Shown: positions 1 through 8,016 of the stretch, in pieces
Position numbering within the stretch: the stretch's first letter is position 1
How the letters are laid out: each line of letters begins with the position of its first letter
NCBI RefSeq assembly: GCF_030973515.1
Contig: NZ_JARGZA010000008.1
Span: forward strand, 1 to 64,000
Direction: 5' to 3'
Length of the DNA stretch: 64,000 bases
Origin: Jannaschia maritima
GTDB lineage: Bacteria > Pseudomonadota > Alphaproteobacteria > Rhodobacterales > Rhodobacteraceae
Translations under genes and position numbers: made by a program
Notes under the pieces: model-generated
The model's database searches: none
What the model was told of the DNA's origin: nothing
The model's input: only the letters and a program-made list of their open reading frames with translations

Positions 1-882
1 CTGATGCAAAGCGAGGGGTTCTCCGCCACGGAAGCCATGCTGGAGGCGGACGGGGCGTTCGCGGCCGCCGCGGCCGCCGCCCGTCCGGACGTGATCGTGC
101 ACCTCGCGGCGCAGGCGGGCGTGCGCTACTCGCTGGAGAACCCGCGCGCCTACGTGGACGCGAACCTGATCGGCACCTTCAACGTCATGGAAGGCGCCCG
201 CGCCGCCCGCGACGGGGCCGGCGTGGACCACCTTCTCATGGCGTCCACGTCGTCGGTCTATGGCGCCAACACCGAGATGCCCTTCGCGGAGGTCCAGAAG
301 ACCGAGACGCCGCTGACCTTCTATGCCGCGACCAAGAAGGCCAACGAGGCGATGGGCCATTCCTATGCTCATATCTACGGCCTGCCCGTGACGATGTTCC
401 GCTTCTTCACGGTCTATGGGCCCTGGGGACGGCCCGACATGGCGCTGTTCAAGTTCGCCGACGGCATCCGCGAAGGGCGTCCCATCGACATCTACAACCA
501 TGGCGAGATGTACCGCGACTTTACCTACGTGGAGGACCTAGTCCGCGGCATCGCGGGCCTGATCGACGCGGTGCCGCCCGCCCCGGACGCGCGGGACGGC
601 GACCCCGTGCCCGGCGACAGCCTATCCCCCGCCGCCCCCTGGCGCGTCGTGAACATCGGCAATTCCGCGAAGGTCCGCCTGCTCGATTACGTCGAGGCGC
701 TGGAGGACGCGATGGGCCGCAAGGCCGTGCGCAACTACATGGACATGCAGCTCGGCGACGTTCCCGCGACCTGGGCCGATGCATCGCTCCTCCAGGCGCT
801 GACGGGCTACCGTCCCGCGACGGACTACCGCGACGGGGTCCGGCGCTTCGTCGAATGGTACGAGGACTGGCGCGGGGCTTGA
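1..882 (+). CDS. NAD-dependent epimerase, UDP-glucuronate 4-epimerase-like (5'-truncated)
   Basis: The gene enters from outside the window: its frame is open from base 1 and the N-terminal Rossmann GxxGxxG motif is missing. Counting from the first visible Met (base 4), the extended-SDR signatures are HLAAQAGVRYS (33-43), the catalytic Ser region STSSVYG (81-87), Tyr107 and Lys111 of YAATK, and FRFFTVYGPWGRPDMA. This last stretch matches CapI/WbpP-type UDP-glucuronate 4-epimerases, which convert UDP-GlcA to UDP-GalA for polysaccharide synthesis. A Pro/Asp/Gly-rich insertion lies near residues 190-210. The gene converges on the nonulosonate operon, so it probably belongs to another polysaccharide unit upstream of the window. 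Family assignment is firm; substrate is inferred. Confidence 0.85.
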   Translation: MMQSEGFSATEAMLEADGAFAAAAAAARPDVIVHLAAQAGVRYSLENPRAYVDANLIGTFNVMEGARAARDGAGVDHLLMASTSSVYGANTEMPFAEVQKTETPLTFYAATKKANEAMGHSYAHIYGLPVTMFRFFTVYGPWGRPDMALFKFADGIREGRPIDIYNHGEMYRDFTYVEDLVRGIAGLIDAVPPAPDARDGDPVPGDSLSPAAPWRVVNIGNSAKVRLLDYVEALEDAMGRKAVRNYMDMQLGDVPATWADASLLQALTGYRPATDYRDGVRRFVEWYEDWRGA

Positions 883-1027
883 AGGCCCCGACCGTCATCA
901 TCGCCACGCCTCCCCGGCACGCATCGGATCGGCACGAACGTCCCCCGCGCGGAGACCTCCGCTCCCGACGGCGTCGATGGCGCCGCCCTGCATCGTGCGA
1001 AGCCCGTGCGGGGCGGGCCGGAACGAC

Positions 1028-1047
1028 GACCCGTCGGGCGACGGGTC
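1028..1047. terminator. Hairpin between convergent genes
   Basis: Perfect inverted repeat GACCCGTC-GGGC-GACGGGTC between the 3' ends of the epimerase gene and pseI. It has no T tract on either strand, so intrinsic termination is only a possibility. Its position between convergent ends is what favours a bidirectional 3'-end role. Confidence 0.35.
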
Positions 1048-1054
1048 CGACGGG

Positions 1055-2107
1055 TCATCCGACCAGATCGTGGGTCAGGGCGGTGCCCCGCGCGATGGCC
1101 ACGCGGGCGGGGCGACCGAGGATCTCCGGCAACAGGGGCGGCGCCATCCCATAGCCGGGCCGGATCGAGCGGACGTTGGCGCGGGTCAACGGCTCGCCCG
1201 CCGCGATGTCGGCCACGGCATAGAGCGAACGGCGGAACACGCGGTTCGCTTCCTCGGCGGGCTTCGTGCGGTAAGACACTTCGCCCAGGGCGGCCCAGCC
1301 GTCGCGGCAATCCCGGCACAGGCGCGAGAACTCGTCCGGCTCCAGGCTGAAGGCGGCGTCTGGGCCCCCATCGGCGCGCGCCAGGGTGAAGTGCTTCTCG
1401 ATCACGGCCGCGCCCAGGGCCACGGCCGCGACCGACGTGGCGGTGCCGTGGGTGTGGTCCGACAGGCCGCCCACGACGCCGAACGCCTGCGCCAGATGCG
1501 GCAGGGTCCGCAGGTTCGACTGATCCGTCGGCGCGGGATAGCTGCTGATGCAGTGCAGGAGGATCAGCTCGTCGCAGCCGTTCCCGCGCGCCGTGGCGAC
1601 CGCGCGCTCGATCTCGCCCAGATCCGCCAGGCCGGTCGAGACGATCATCGGCTTCCCCTTGCGCGCGACATGGGCGATCAGGGCCAGGTCGTTGGCTTCG
1701 AAGGACGCGATCTTGAAGGCGGGCGCACCCAGCCCGTCCAGCAGGTCCGCCGCGCTCTCGTCGAAGGGGGTCGAGAAGATCGTGACGCCGCGGGCGCGGG
1801 CGCGCGCGAAGATCGCCTCGTGCCATTCGAAGGGCGTGTGCGCTTCGCGGTAGAGATCGTAGAGCGTGCGTCCGCCCCACGGCCCCCCCTCGATCCTGAA
1901 GTCGTCCCGATCGCTGTCGATGGTCATCGTGTCGGGCGTGTAGGTCTGCACCTTGATCGCGTCGCAGCCCGTGTCGGCGGCGGCGTCCACCAGCGCCAGC
2001 ATCCGGTCCAGCGACCCGTTGTGGTTCCCCGACAGCTCGCAGATCACGTAGGGCGGGTGGTCCGGGCCGATGGCGCGGCCGGCGATCGTCACGGTTGGGT
2101 TCGTCAT
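1055..2107 (-). CDS. pseI: Pseudaminic acid synthase (NeuB family, PseI-type)
   Basis: Condenses a 6-deoxy-diamino hexose with phosphoenolpyruvate to give the nine-carbon nonulosonate; cytosolic. The 350-residue protein has the NeuB TIM barrel at about residues 15-260 (start ICELSGNHNG, then KVQTYTPDTMT, STGLADLGEI, LHCISSYPAP, GLSDHTHG, EKHFTL) and a C-terminal SAF antifreeze-like domain at about 290-350. The ATG at 2107 was chosen because the family homology starts there; further upstream the frame overlaps the preceding gene. Start and preceding stop overlap as ATGA. It is the last gene of the operon. The neighbouring PseB and PseC make pseudaminic-type synthase more likely than sialic or legionaminic acid synthase. 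Confidence 0.9.
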   Translation of the reverse strand: MTNPTVTIAGRAIGPDHPPYVICELSGNHNGSLDRMLALVDAAADTGCDAIKVQTYTPDTMTIDSDRDDFRIEGGPWGGRTLYDLYREAHTPFEWHEAIFARARARGVTIFSTPFDESAADLLDGLGAPAFKIASFEANDLALIAHVARKGKPMIVSTGLADLGEIERAVATARGNGCDELILLHCISSYPAPTDQSNLRTLPHLAQAFGVVGGLSDHTHGTATSVAAVALGAAVIEKHFTLARADGGPDAAFSLEPDEFSRLCRDCRDGWAALGEVSYRTKPAEEANRVFRRSLYAVADIAAGEPLTRANVRSIRPGYGMAPPLLPEILGRPARVAIARGTALTHDLVG

Positions 2108-2793
2108 GTGTCGTCCTTCGGGTTCGGTCCGGGGCCTGCGTCGATCTGGCGGATGACGGTGAACGCCTCCGCCGCCGCCAGGCCCACGGAGGCGCCGCGC
2201 CATTCGGCCAGGGCGCGCAGGGCGCGGGCCGAACGGGGGTGGGGGAAGTCCCTCATCTCTGCCGCATAACAATCCAGCGCGCGCATCTTGGCGTCCAGGG
2301 TCGCCGCGATGTCGACGAAGTGCTGCGGCTGAAACGGGTCGGGGGTGCCGAAGGCCCATTCGGTCGAGGACGCGACCTCGAAGCCCAGGATCGCGCGGAC
2401 CGGGCTGCCGGACATCGGGCGGAACGCGGTCAGCACCGCCCGGTGGCAGATCCGGTGGTCCACGTTCAGGTCGCCGCCGTGATGGGTGTAGATCAGGTCC
2501 GGCGCGCCCGCCGCCCCCTCGATCGCCTGCACAACGTCCAGCAACGGCACCGCGTCGATCCGGTTGTCGGGGAAGTCCAGCTGCACCACGTCCGCCGCGC
2601 CCAGCACCGCCGCCGCCGCGCGCGCCGCGTCCCGACGCGGGGCCGCGCCCCCGTCGCCCCGCGCGCCCACCCCGTCGGTCAGGAACAGCAGCCGGACCCG
2701 GTCGCCCGCCCCCGCATGCCGCGCGATCGTGCCGCCGCAGCCCAGGGCCTCGTCGTCGGAATGGGCGGCGACCACCAGGACGTCACGGGGCAT
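2104..2793 (-). CDS. PIG-L/LmbE family deacetylase
   Basis: Zinc-dependent N-deacetylase family acting on N-acetyl amino sugars and related conjugates. The 229-residue protein has metal-binding AHSDDE at 10-15 (Ser12 replaces the usual Pro of AHPDDE) and a second metal motif around H104/H105, D112 and H113 (HHGGDLNVDH). It lies between a formyltransferase-like gene (11-base overlap) and pseI (ATGA overlap), so it is translated with the nonulosonate pathway. The inferred role is removal of an acetyl group from the sugar, exposing an amine for another acyl group such as formyl. PIG-L proteins are not part of the classical six-enzyme Pse pathway. The family call is firm; the substrate is unproven. 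Confidence 0.85.
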   Translation of the reverse strand: MPRDVLVVAAHSDDEALGCGGTIARHAGAGDRVRLLFLTDGVGARGDGGAAPRRDAARAAAAVLGAADVVQLDFPDNRIDAVPLLDVVQAIEGAAGAPDLIYTHHGGDLNVDHRICHRAVLTAFRPMSGSPVRAILGFEVASSTEWAFGTPDPFQPQHFVDIAATLDAKMRALDCYAAEMRDFPHPRSARALRALAEWRGASVGLAAAEAFTVIRQIDAGPGPNPKDDT

Positions 2794-3481
2794 GGTCGGC
2801 CTTCTGGGCGGGGCCGTCGTCGTGGATCGCCAGGCGGTAGCGACGGCCGCGATGCTCGAAGAAGGCCGGATAGCGTTCGTTGTCCACCACGCGCAGCAGG
2901 TCGAACTGCGCCGCCAGGGTCGCGTGGGGGTCCAGGCGGCTGTCGGCCGGACGGCGGCGGGGATGCCAGCTGGGTGTGCCGGTCTGTGGACGTCCCACGG
3001 GGGGGGCGGGACGGCGCAGGACGTCCAGGCATATCTCCACCGTGGCCGCCCCCTGCGCGGCCCGCAGGGCGTCGCACAGCTCGGTCCCGTCCAGGACGAT
3101 CTCGGTCGTGGCGAAGACGTCGCCTTCGTCGGCCGCCTCGGCCGCCTCGATCAGCGAGACGGGGATGCGATCCGCCCCGTCCAGCACCGCCCAGGTCATC
3201 GGCGCGAAGCCGCGGCCCCGGGGCAGCGCGCTTTCGTGGACCACCAGGGTCAGGCGGTTGCGGGCCAGCACGTCGGGGGGGACGATGTGAACGCAGCCTA
3301 AGAGGAATGCGACCTCGCCCCGGGGCACGTCGTCCGCCCGGCGCGCCAGCACGCATTCGTCGCCATCGGCCCGGACCGCCGCCACCAACCGTTCCGCATG
3401 CGGCAGGATCCAGCTGTCGTTGTCCACGAGCGCGCAGATCCGCCGCGGCCGACGCCACCAATCCGGCGCCGTTCCGGTCAT
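2783..3481 (-). CDS. Formyltransferase-like protein (second of a tandem pair)
   Basis: This 232-residue protein resembles sugar N-formyltransferases related to methionyl-tRNA formyltransferase, which transfer formyl from N10-formyl-THF to an amine. It has the active-site His in VVHESALPRGRG (about 80-91) and the conserved Asp in ADEGDV (about 117-122). A C-terminal segment around RVVDNERYPAF resembles the formyltransferase C-terminal domain. The N-terminal region (ICALVDNDSWILPHAERLV) is a Rossmann-like start. The ATG at 3481 overlaps the upstream stop as ATGA. It is about the same size as its upstream neighbour but clearly diverged, so the two probably modify different positions or substrates. 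Catalytic completeness was not verified by alignment. Confidence 0.7.
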   Translation of the reverse strand: MTGTAPDWWRRPRRICALVDNDSWILPHAERLVAAVRADGDECVLARRADDVPRGEVAFLLGCVHIVPPDVLARNRLTLVVHESALPRGRGFAPMTWAVLDGADRIPVSLIEAAEAADEGDVFATTEIVLDGTELCDALRAAQGAATVEICLDVLRRPAPPVGRPQTGTPSWHPRRRPADSRLDPHATLAAQFDLLRVVDNERYPAFFEHRGRRYRLAIHDDGPAQKADHAP

Positions 3482-4170
3482 GCGCCGTCGTCCCGCCGGC
3501 GGATGGTGGCCCGGGCCGTCACCGTGCCGTCCGGCGTCAGGGCGGCGTCCCGCAGCGTGATCCGCAGTTCCCCATGATCCAGATAGGCGTGCGGATAGCC
3601 GGGCGCGTCCAGCATGCGGATGTGGTCGTGGATCCCCTCGGGCGTGGCGGTCCCCGGCAGGACGCTCTGAGCCGGGGTGCGGCGGGCGAAGGCCTCCTGA
3701 CCGGTGGCGTCGGGCTGGGGTTCGGGCCGCGGTTCGTCGCGCGCGATGCGGGCCATCAGGTCGATCGCCCGGTCCGCCATGCGCGCGAAGATCGCGTGGG
3801 CGGGTCCGTCCAGCGACAGCGGCGCCTTCAGATAGACCGGCCCCGCATCCAGAACGGCCGTCATGCGCAGCGCGGTCAGCACGGTCTCGCGGTGGCCGCG
3901 CGCGATCAGGTTCTGCAGCGGGCTGCCGCCGCGGCCATAGGGCACGTCGGTCATGTGGAAGCACACGCATTCCGTGGCCGCCAGCACCGCTTCGGGTACG
4001 ATATGCGACCAATGCGGAAAGAACGCATAGCGGGGGCGTACGGCCTCCACCGCGGCGGCCAGGTCGGCCTTGACCGTGACGAGCGTCCAGGTGCCCGGCA
4101 GCTCGGCCCGTCGGGCGGAGAAGGCCTCCAACGCCCAGGGCCTGTCCGTGGCATACAGATAGCGCGTCAT
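3478..4170 (-). CDS. Sugar N-formyltransferase-like protein (first of a tandem pair)
   Basis: A 230-residue member of the formyl transferase family (N-terminal formyl_trans fold plus a small C-terminal domain). The active-site region reads CFHMTDVPYGRGGSPLQN (about 70-87), with the catalytic His at 72, and the conserved Asp lies in VLDAGPVY (106-113). The C-terminal segment GIHDHIRMLDAPGYPHAY matches the extension found in ArnA- and MTF-like formyltransferases. It overlaps pseG (ATGA) and the next formyltransferase-like gene. Standing where a pseH acetyltransferase would be expected, it is the best candidate to N-acylate the 4-amino group of the PseC product with formyl. That role is inferred from context. 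Confidence 0.75.
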   Translation of the reverse strand: MTRYLYATDRPWALEAFSARRAELPGTWTLVTVKADLAAAVEAVRPRYAFFPHWSHIVPEAVLAATECVCFHMTDVPYGRGGSPLQNLIARGHRETVLTALRMTAVLDAGPVYLKAPLSLDGPAHAIFARMADRAIDLMARIARDEPRPEPQPDATGQEAFARRTPAQSVLPGTATPEGIHDHIRMLDAPGYPHAYLDHGELRITLRDAALTPDGTVTARATIRRRDDGA

Positions 4171-5195
4171 GCCGCCGCCCCCCGCGCCGTCCGGGCCAGG
4201 ATGACGTCGGCCACCCGCCCCGCGCCCTGCCCGTCGCAGAGTGCCGCCGCCGCCGCCGTCATCGCGGCGCGCGCGTCGTCGTCCAGGAGCGTATCCACCG
4301 CTCCGCGCAGCGCGGCGTCGTCCTGCGCCACCGCGCGGGCGGCCCCGGCCCGGTCCAGGGCGCGCGCGATGCCCCGCTGGTTGTCGGCCCAGGCCAAGGT
4401 CGCGGCGGGCAGGCCCAGGCAGCAGCGTTCCCACGAGGTCGAGCCGGCCGCCCCCACCGCCAGGTCGGCCTCCGCCATCAGCGCGGCCATGCGGTCGGTG
4501 CCGACCAGCAGGCGGGCCGGTCCGGGCCAGGCCTCGACGCGTATGCGCACCGCGTCCAGGTGGGGCGCGGCGGGCCCCAGCACCACGGTCAGGTCCAGCG
4601 CGGCGGCGGGCGGGTGGCCCGCCAGCGCGTCCAGCGCCCAGCCGGTCGTGTCCCCCGGATCCGTTCCGCCCATCGTCACCAGCAGCCGCCGCGCGGCACG
4701 GTCCCGGCGCGCGGTCAGGGCGGCGTCCCGGGCCCGCTCGAAGTCCGGGCGCAGCAGCGCGTGGTCCGGCCCGATCAGCAGCAGCGCGTCCGCCGGGACG
4801 CGGTCCGCGTAATCCGCCGCCGCCGCGCCCAGGTTCTGATCCAGCAGGATGTCGCAGCGATGGTCCCGGCCCACGTCGTCGATCGTCATGACGGGAACGG
4901 ACATCGCGGCCTCCCACGCCGCGCCCAGGTCGTAATGGTCCACGATCACGCGGTCCGCGTCCCGCGCCAGCCGGGCGGTCGCGGCGGCATCCGCATCCTC
5001 GGGCATCACCGGCAATGCGTTGCAGGCGAAGCCCCCGGCGCGCACGGCGTCCATCATGTGGCCCGGCCGGTCCGCGCAGGCGAAGGACACCCGCGCGCCC
5101 CGATCCCGCAACGCCCCCGCCAACGCCAAACAACGCGCTACGTGCCCCGCGCCGATGTCGATCGCGGCGTCGGCGCGGATCAGCACGCGGGTCAC
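4167..5195 (-). CDS. pseG: UDP-2,4-diamido-2,4,6-trideoxy-L-altrose hydrolase, PseG
   Basis: PseG removes UDP from the nucleotide-activated diamido sugar before condensation with PEP. The 342-residue protein has the typical N-terminal GxGHVARC motif (His18 in IDIGAGHVARC) and the VDHYDLG segment at about 85-91. The GT28-like C-terminal half carries MGGTDP (175-180) and AAGSTSWERCCLG (249-261). A GTG start at 5195 is favoured because VTRVLIRADAA aligns with PseG N-termini; it overlaps the stop of pseF as GTGA. The alternative ATG at 5237 would lie inside pseF. Neighbours on both sides belong to the same pathway. Confidence 0.88.
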   Translation of the reverse strand: MTRVLIRADAAIDIGAGHVARCLALAGALRDRGARVSFACADRPGHMMDAVRAGGFACNALPVMPEDADAAATARLARDADRVIVDHYDLGAAWEAAMSVPVMTIDDVGRDHRCDILLDQNLGAAAADYADRVPADALLLIGPDHALLRPDFERARDAALTARRDRAARRLLVTMGGTDPGDTTGWALDALAGHPPAAALDLTVVLGPAAPHLDAVRIRVEAWPGPARLLVGTDRMAALMAEADLAVGAAGSTSWERCCLGLPAATLAWADNQRGIARALDRAGAARAVAQDDAALRGAVDTLLDDDARAAMTAAAAALCDGQGAGRVADVILARTARGAAA

Positions 5196-5872
5196 GCCGC
5201 GGCCCCCGCGCGGAACAGGGCCTCGGCGCGGTCCCAATCCTCGGGCGTGTCGATGTCCTGGACCCGGTGGCGCGGCAGCGGCAGGGCGGCGGAATCCGGT
5301 CCGATCAGGGGCGCCTCCCCGAACCAGGCGTCACGCGTCCCCCAATAGAACTGCCCCGCGTCGTGCCACGTCTCCGGCAGGTCCTGGCTGCGGGTCAGGG
5401 CATGTTCGGGGTGCAGCATCTCCATCCGTCCGTCGCGGCGCAGGGTCACGGCCCGTTGCACGGGAAACGGAAACGTCGCGACGGGCAGCACGAAGCGCGC
5501 CCCCGATCGCCGCAACAGGGCCAGCCCCGCCGCCAGATCCGCCGCCCGCACGAAGGGGGCGGTGGCATAGAGGCAGCAGACCGGTCCCGCCCCCGCGTCC
5601 AGAGCCTCGATGGCGTGGCGGATGACGGGAATGGTGGGGGTGTGGTCGTCGGCCAGGGCGGCGGGCCGCGCGAAGGGCACATGGGCCCCCGCCGCGCGGG
5701 CCACCTCCGCGATCTCGGGGTCGTCGGTGGAGACGGCAACCCGGTCGAAGACGCCGCTCTCCAGGGCCGCGGCGATGGACCACTCGATCATCGGACGACC
5801 GGCGAAGGGCCGCACGTTCTTGCGCGGCACCCGCTTGGATCCGCCCCGCGCGGGGATCACGCAGAGCGTCAC
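5192..5872 (-). CDS. pseF: Pseudaminic acid cytidylyltransferase, PseF
   Basis: Activates the nonulosonate as its CMP derivative, the donor for glycosyltransfer. The 226-residue protein starts with the CMP-sialate synthetase signature PARGGSKRVPRKNVR (7-21), followed by WSIAAALESGVFDRVAVSTDD. The length is normal for the family (about 230). The start is GTG at 5872, overlapping the pseC stop (GTGA); a longer frame exists but runs through pseC. It sits between pseC and pseG in a translationally coupled chain. Whether the substrate is an acetylated or formylated pseudaminic acid cannot be read from the sequence. Confidence 0.9.
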   Translation of the reverse strand: MTLCVIPARGGSKRVPRKNVRPFAGRPMIEWSIAAALESGVFDRVAVSTDDPEIAEVARAAGAHVPFARPAALADDHTPTIPVIRHAIEALDAGAGPVCCLYATAPFVRAADLAAGLALLRRSGARFVLPVATFPFPVQRAVTLRRDGRMEMLHPEHALTRSQDLPETWHDAGQFYWGTRDAWFGEAPLIGPDSAALPLPRHRVQDIDTPEDWDRAEALFRAGAAA

Positions 5873-7017
5873 GCCAGTTGCCGCCGCAGCGCGCGGGTCA
5901 CGGCCTCCTGCTGATCGTCCGTCATCTGCGCGAAGAGCGGGATGGAGATCGCGCGCGCGTAGTAGTCCATCGAAGCGGGGAACGCGTCCGGCGCGAAGCC
6001 CATCGCGGCATAGTAGGGCTGCGTGTGGATGGGGATGTAGTGCAGGTTCACGCCGATCCCGTCCGCCTGCAGGCCCTCGAACACGGCGCGGTGGCGGGAC
6101 GGGTCGTCCAGCCGCACGACGTAGAGATGCCAGGACGACGACGCCCCCGCCCGCCGCCCCGGCAAGGCCAGCGGCAGACCCGCCAAAGCCGCGTCGTAGG
6201 CGTCGGCCCGCGCCATGCGGGCGGCGACGTAATCGTCCAGCCGCATCATCTGCGACACGCCCAACGCGGCCTGCATCTCCGTCATGCGGTAGTTCAGGCC
6301 CAGGGCGACCTGCTGGTAGTACCACGGCCCGTGGGAAGCTTCGGTCATCGCCGCGGGGTCGCGGGTGATGCCATGGCTGCGCAGCATCGCCATGCGCCGG
6401 GCCAGGGCCGCGTCCTGGGTGACGGCCATGCCCCCTTCGGCGGTGGTGACGATCTTCACGGGGTGGAAGCTGAACACCGTGATGTCCGCCTGCCCCGGCG
6501 CGCCCACGAAGGCGCCGTCCCACCGCGCGCCGATGGCATGGCTGGCGTCGTGGACGACCTTGAACCCGTAGCGGTCCGCCAGCCGCCGGATGCCGGCCAG
6601 GTCGGGGGGCAGCCCGCCCATCGCCACGGGCACCACGACCTTGGGCAGCGTGCCCGCCGCCTCCGCCCGTTCCAGCTTGGCGGCCAGGGCATCCACGGAC
6701 ATGGCGAACGTGTCCGGTTCGATGTCGACGAAATCGACCGACGCCCCGCAATAGAGGGCGCAATTGGCCGAGGCCACGAAGCTGATGGGCTGCGTCCACA
6801 GCCGGTCGCCCGGCCCCAGCCCCAGCGCCAGGCAGGCGACATGCAGCGCCGAGGTGGCCGAGTTCATCGCCACCCCGTGCGCCGCGCCGACATGGCCCGC
6901 GACCGCGTCCTCGAAGGCGGGGACCCGGGGCCCCTGGGTCAGGAAGTCGGACCGCAGCACCGCCGCCACGGCGTCCAGGTCGGCCTCCGTGATGTCCTGA
7001 CGGCCATAGGGGATCAT
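5869..7017 (-). CDS. pseC: UDP-4-amino-4,6-dideoxy-N-acetyl-beta-L-altrosamine transaminase, PseC
   Basis: PLP-dependent sugar aminotransferase of the DegT/DnrJ/EryC1 family that aminates C4 of the PseB product. The 382-residue protein shows IPYGRQDITEADLDAV at the N-terminus, the PLP-binding Asp in HDASHAIG (156-163), and Lys188 in SFHPVKIVTTAEGG as the Schiff-base lysine. The C-terminal GVNLHYIPIHTQPYY segment is typical of PseC. The gene starts at an ATG one base after the pseB stop. It catalyses the second step; the amine it creates would be the target of the downstream formyltransferase-like enzymes. Confidence 0.92.
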   Translation of the reverse strand: MIPYGRQDITEADLDAVAAVLRSDFLTQGPRVPAFEDAVAGHVGAAHGVAMNSATSALHVACLALGLGPGDRLWTQPISFVASANCALYCGASVDFVDIEPDTFAMSVDALAAKLERAEAAGTLPKVVVPVAMGGLPPDLAGIRRLADRYGFKVVHDASHAIGARWDGAFVGAPGQADITVFSFHPVKIVTTAEGGMAVTQDAALARRMAMLRSHGITRDPAAMTEASHGPWYYQQVALGLNYRMTEMQAALGVSQMMRLDDYVAARMARADAYDAALAGLPLALPGRRAGASSSWHLYVVRLDDPSRHRAVFEGLQADGIGVNLHYIPIHTQPYYAAMGFAPDAFPASMDYYARAISIPLFAQMTDDQQEAVTRALRRQLA

Positions 7018-8016
7018 TCACAGAACCCCGATCTTGCTGCGGTTCGCCTCGATCCAAGTGGCCAGCGCCGCCGGATCCATCCAGTCGTCGTTGGTGTCGG
7101 ATGCATAGCGGAAGCCTTCCGGAACGGGCGTGCCGTCCTTTATGCGCGCGGGGCTGGCGGACCAGTCGTTGATCGCGGGCAGGATTTTGAAGTGCTCAAG
7201 ATACTCGAACGTATGCGCCGCGTCCTCGGGGCCGATCATCTGCTCGTGCAGCTTCTCGCCGGGGCGGATGCCCACGACGCGCTGCGCGGCCTCGGGCGCC
7301 ACGGCGCGCGCGATGTCGGGCACGGTCATGGACGGGATCTTTTTCACGTAGATCTCGCCCCCTTCCATGTCGGCCAGGGCGTGCCAGACAAGCTCGACCC
7401 CCTGCTCCAGGGTGATCATGAACCGCGTCATGCGCGGATCCGTGATCGGCAGCGTGCCAGTATCCTTCACGGACAGGAAGAACGGGACGACCGATCCGCG
7501 CGAGCCCATCACGTTGCCATAGCGCACGACGCTGAACGTGGTCCCGTGCTCGCCCGAATAGGCGTTGCCCGAGACGAACAGCTTGTCGGAGGCCAACTTC
7601 GTCGCGCCATAGAGGTTCACGGGGCTCGACGCCTTGTCGGTGGACAGGGCGACGACCCGCTTGACCTTCTTGTCGATGCAGGCGTCGATCAGGTTCATCG
7701 CGCCCATCACGTTGGTCTTCACGCATTCGAAGGGGTTGTATTCGGCCGTCGGCACGATCTTCGTGGCGGCCGCGTGGACCACGAAGTCGACGCCGTCGAG
7801 CGCGCGGTACAGCCGTTCGCGGTCGCGCACGTCGCCGATGAAGAACCGCACGCGCGGATCGTCGCCGAACCGTTTCGCCATCTCCCACTGCTTCATCTCA
7901 TCGCGCGACAGGACGATGATCTTGCGGGGACCGAAGCGTTCCAGGGTCATGGGCAGGAAGGCGTGGCCGAACGACCCCGTGCCGCCCGTCACCAGGATGG
8001 TACTGTCTCTAAGCAT
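7018..8016 (-). CDS. pseB: UDP-N-acetylglucosamine 4,6-dehydratase (inverting), PseB
   Basis: First step of pseudaminic acid synthesis: dehydration of UDP-GlcNAc with C5 inversion. This is an extended SDR of 332 residues (usual about 330). It has the nucleotide-binding GGTGSFG (11-17), the catalytic STDKAS (125-130) and Y136GATK140, plus the family-typical AAATKIVPTAEYNPFE (82-97) and IRPGEKLHEQMI near the C-terminus. It is the promoter-proximal gene of the minus-strand operon. The 354-bp region upstream is shared with the divergent Wzc gene. The inverting C5 type separates it from the retaining LegB/PglF enzymes, judged on overall similarity. Confidence 0.92.
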   Translation of the reverse strand: MLRDSTILVTGGTGSFGHAFLPMTLERFGPRKIIVLSRDEMKQWEMAKRFGDDPRVRFFIGDVRDRERLYRALDGVDFVVHAAATKIVPTAEYNPFECVKTNVMGAMNLIDACIDKKVKRVVALSTDKASSPVNLYGATKLASDKLFVSGNAYSGEHGTTFSVVRYGNVMGSRGSVVPFFLSVKDTGTLPITDPRMTRFMITLEQGVELVWHALADMEGGEIYVKKIPSMTVPDIARAVAPEAAQRVVGIRPGEKLHEQMIGPEDAAHTFEYLEHFKILPAINDWSASPARIKDGTPVPEGFRYASDTNDDWMDPAALATWIEANRSKIGVL

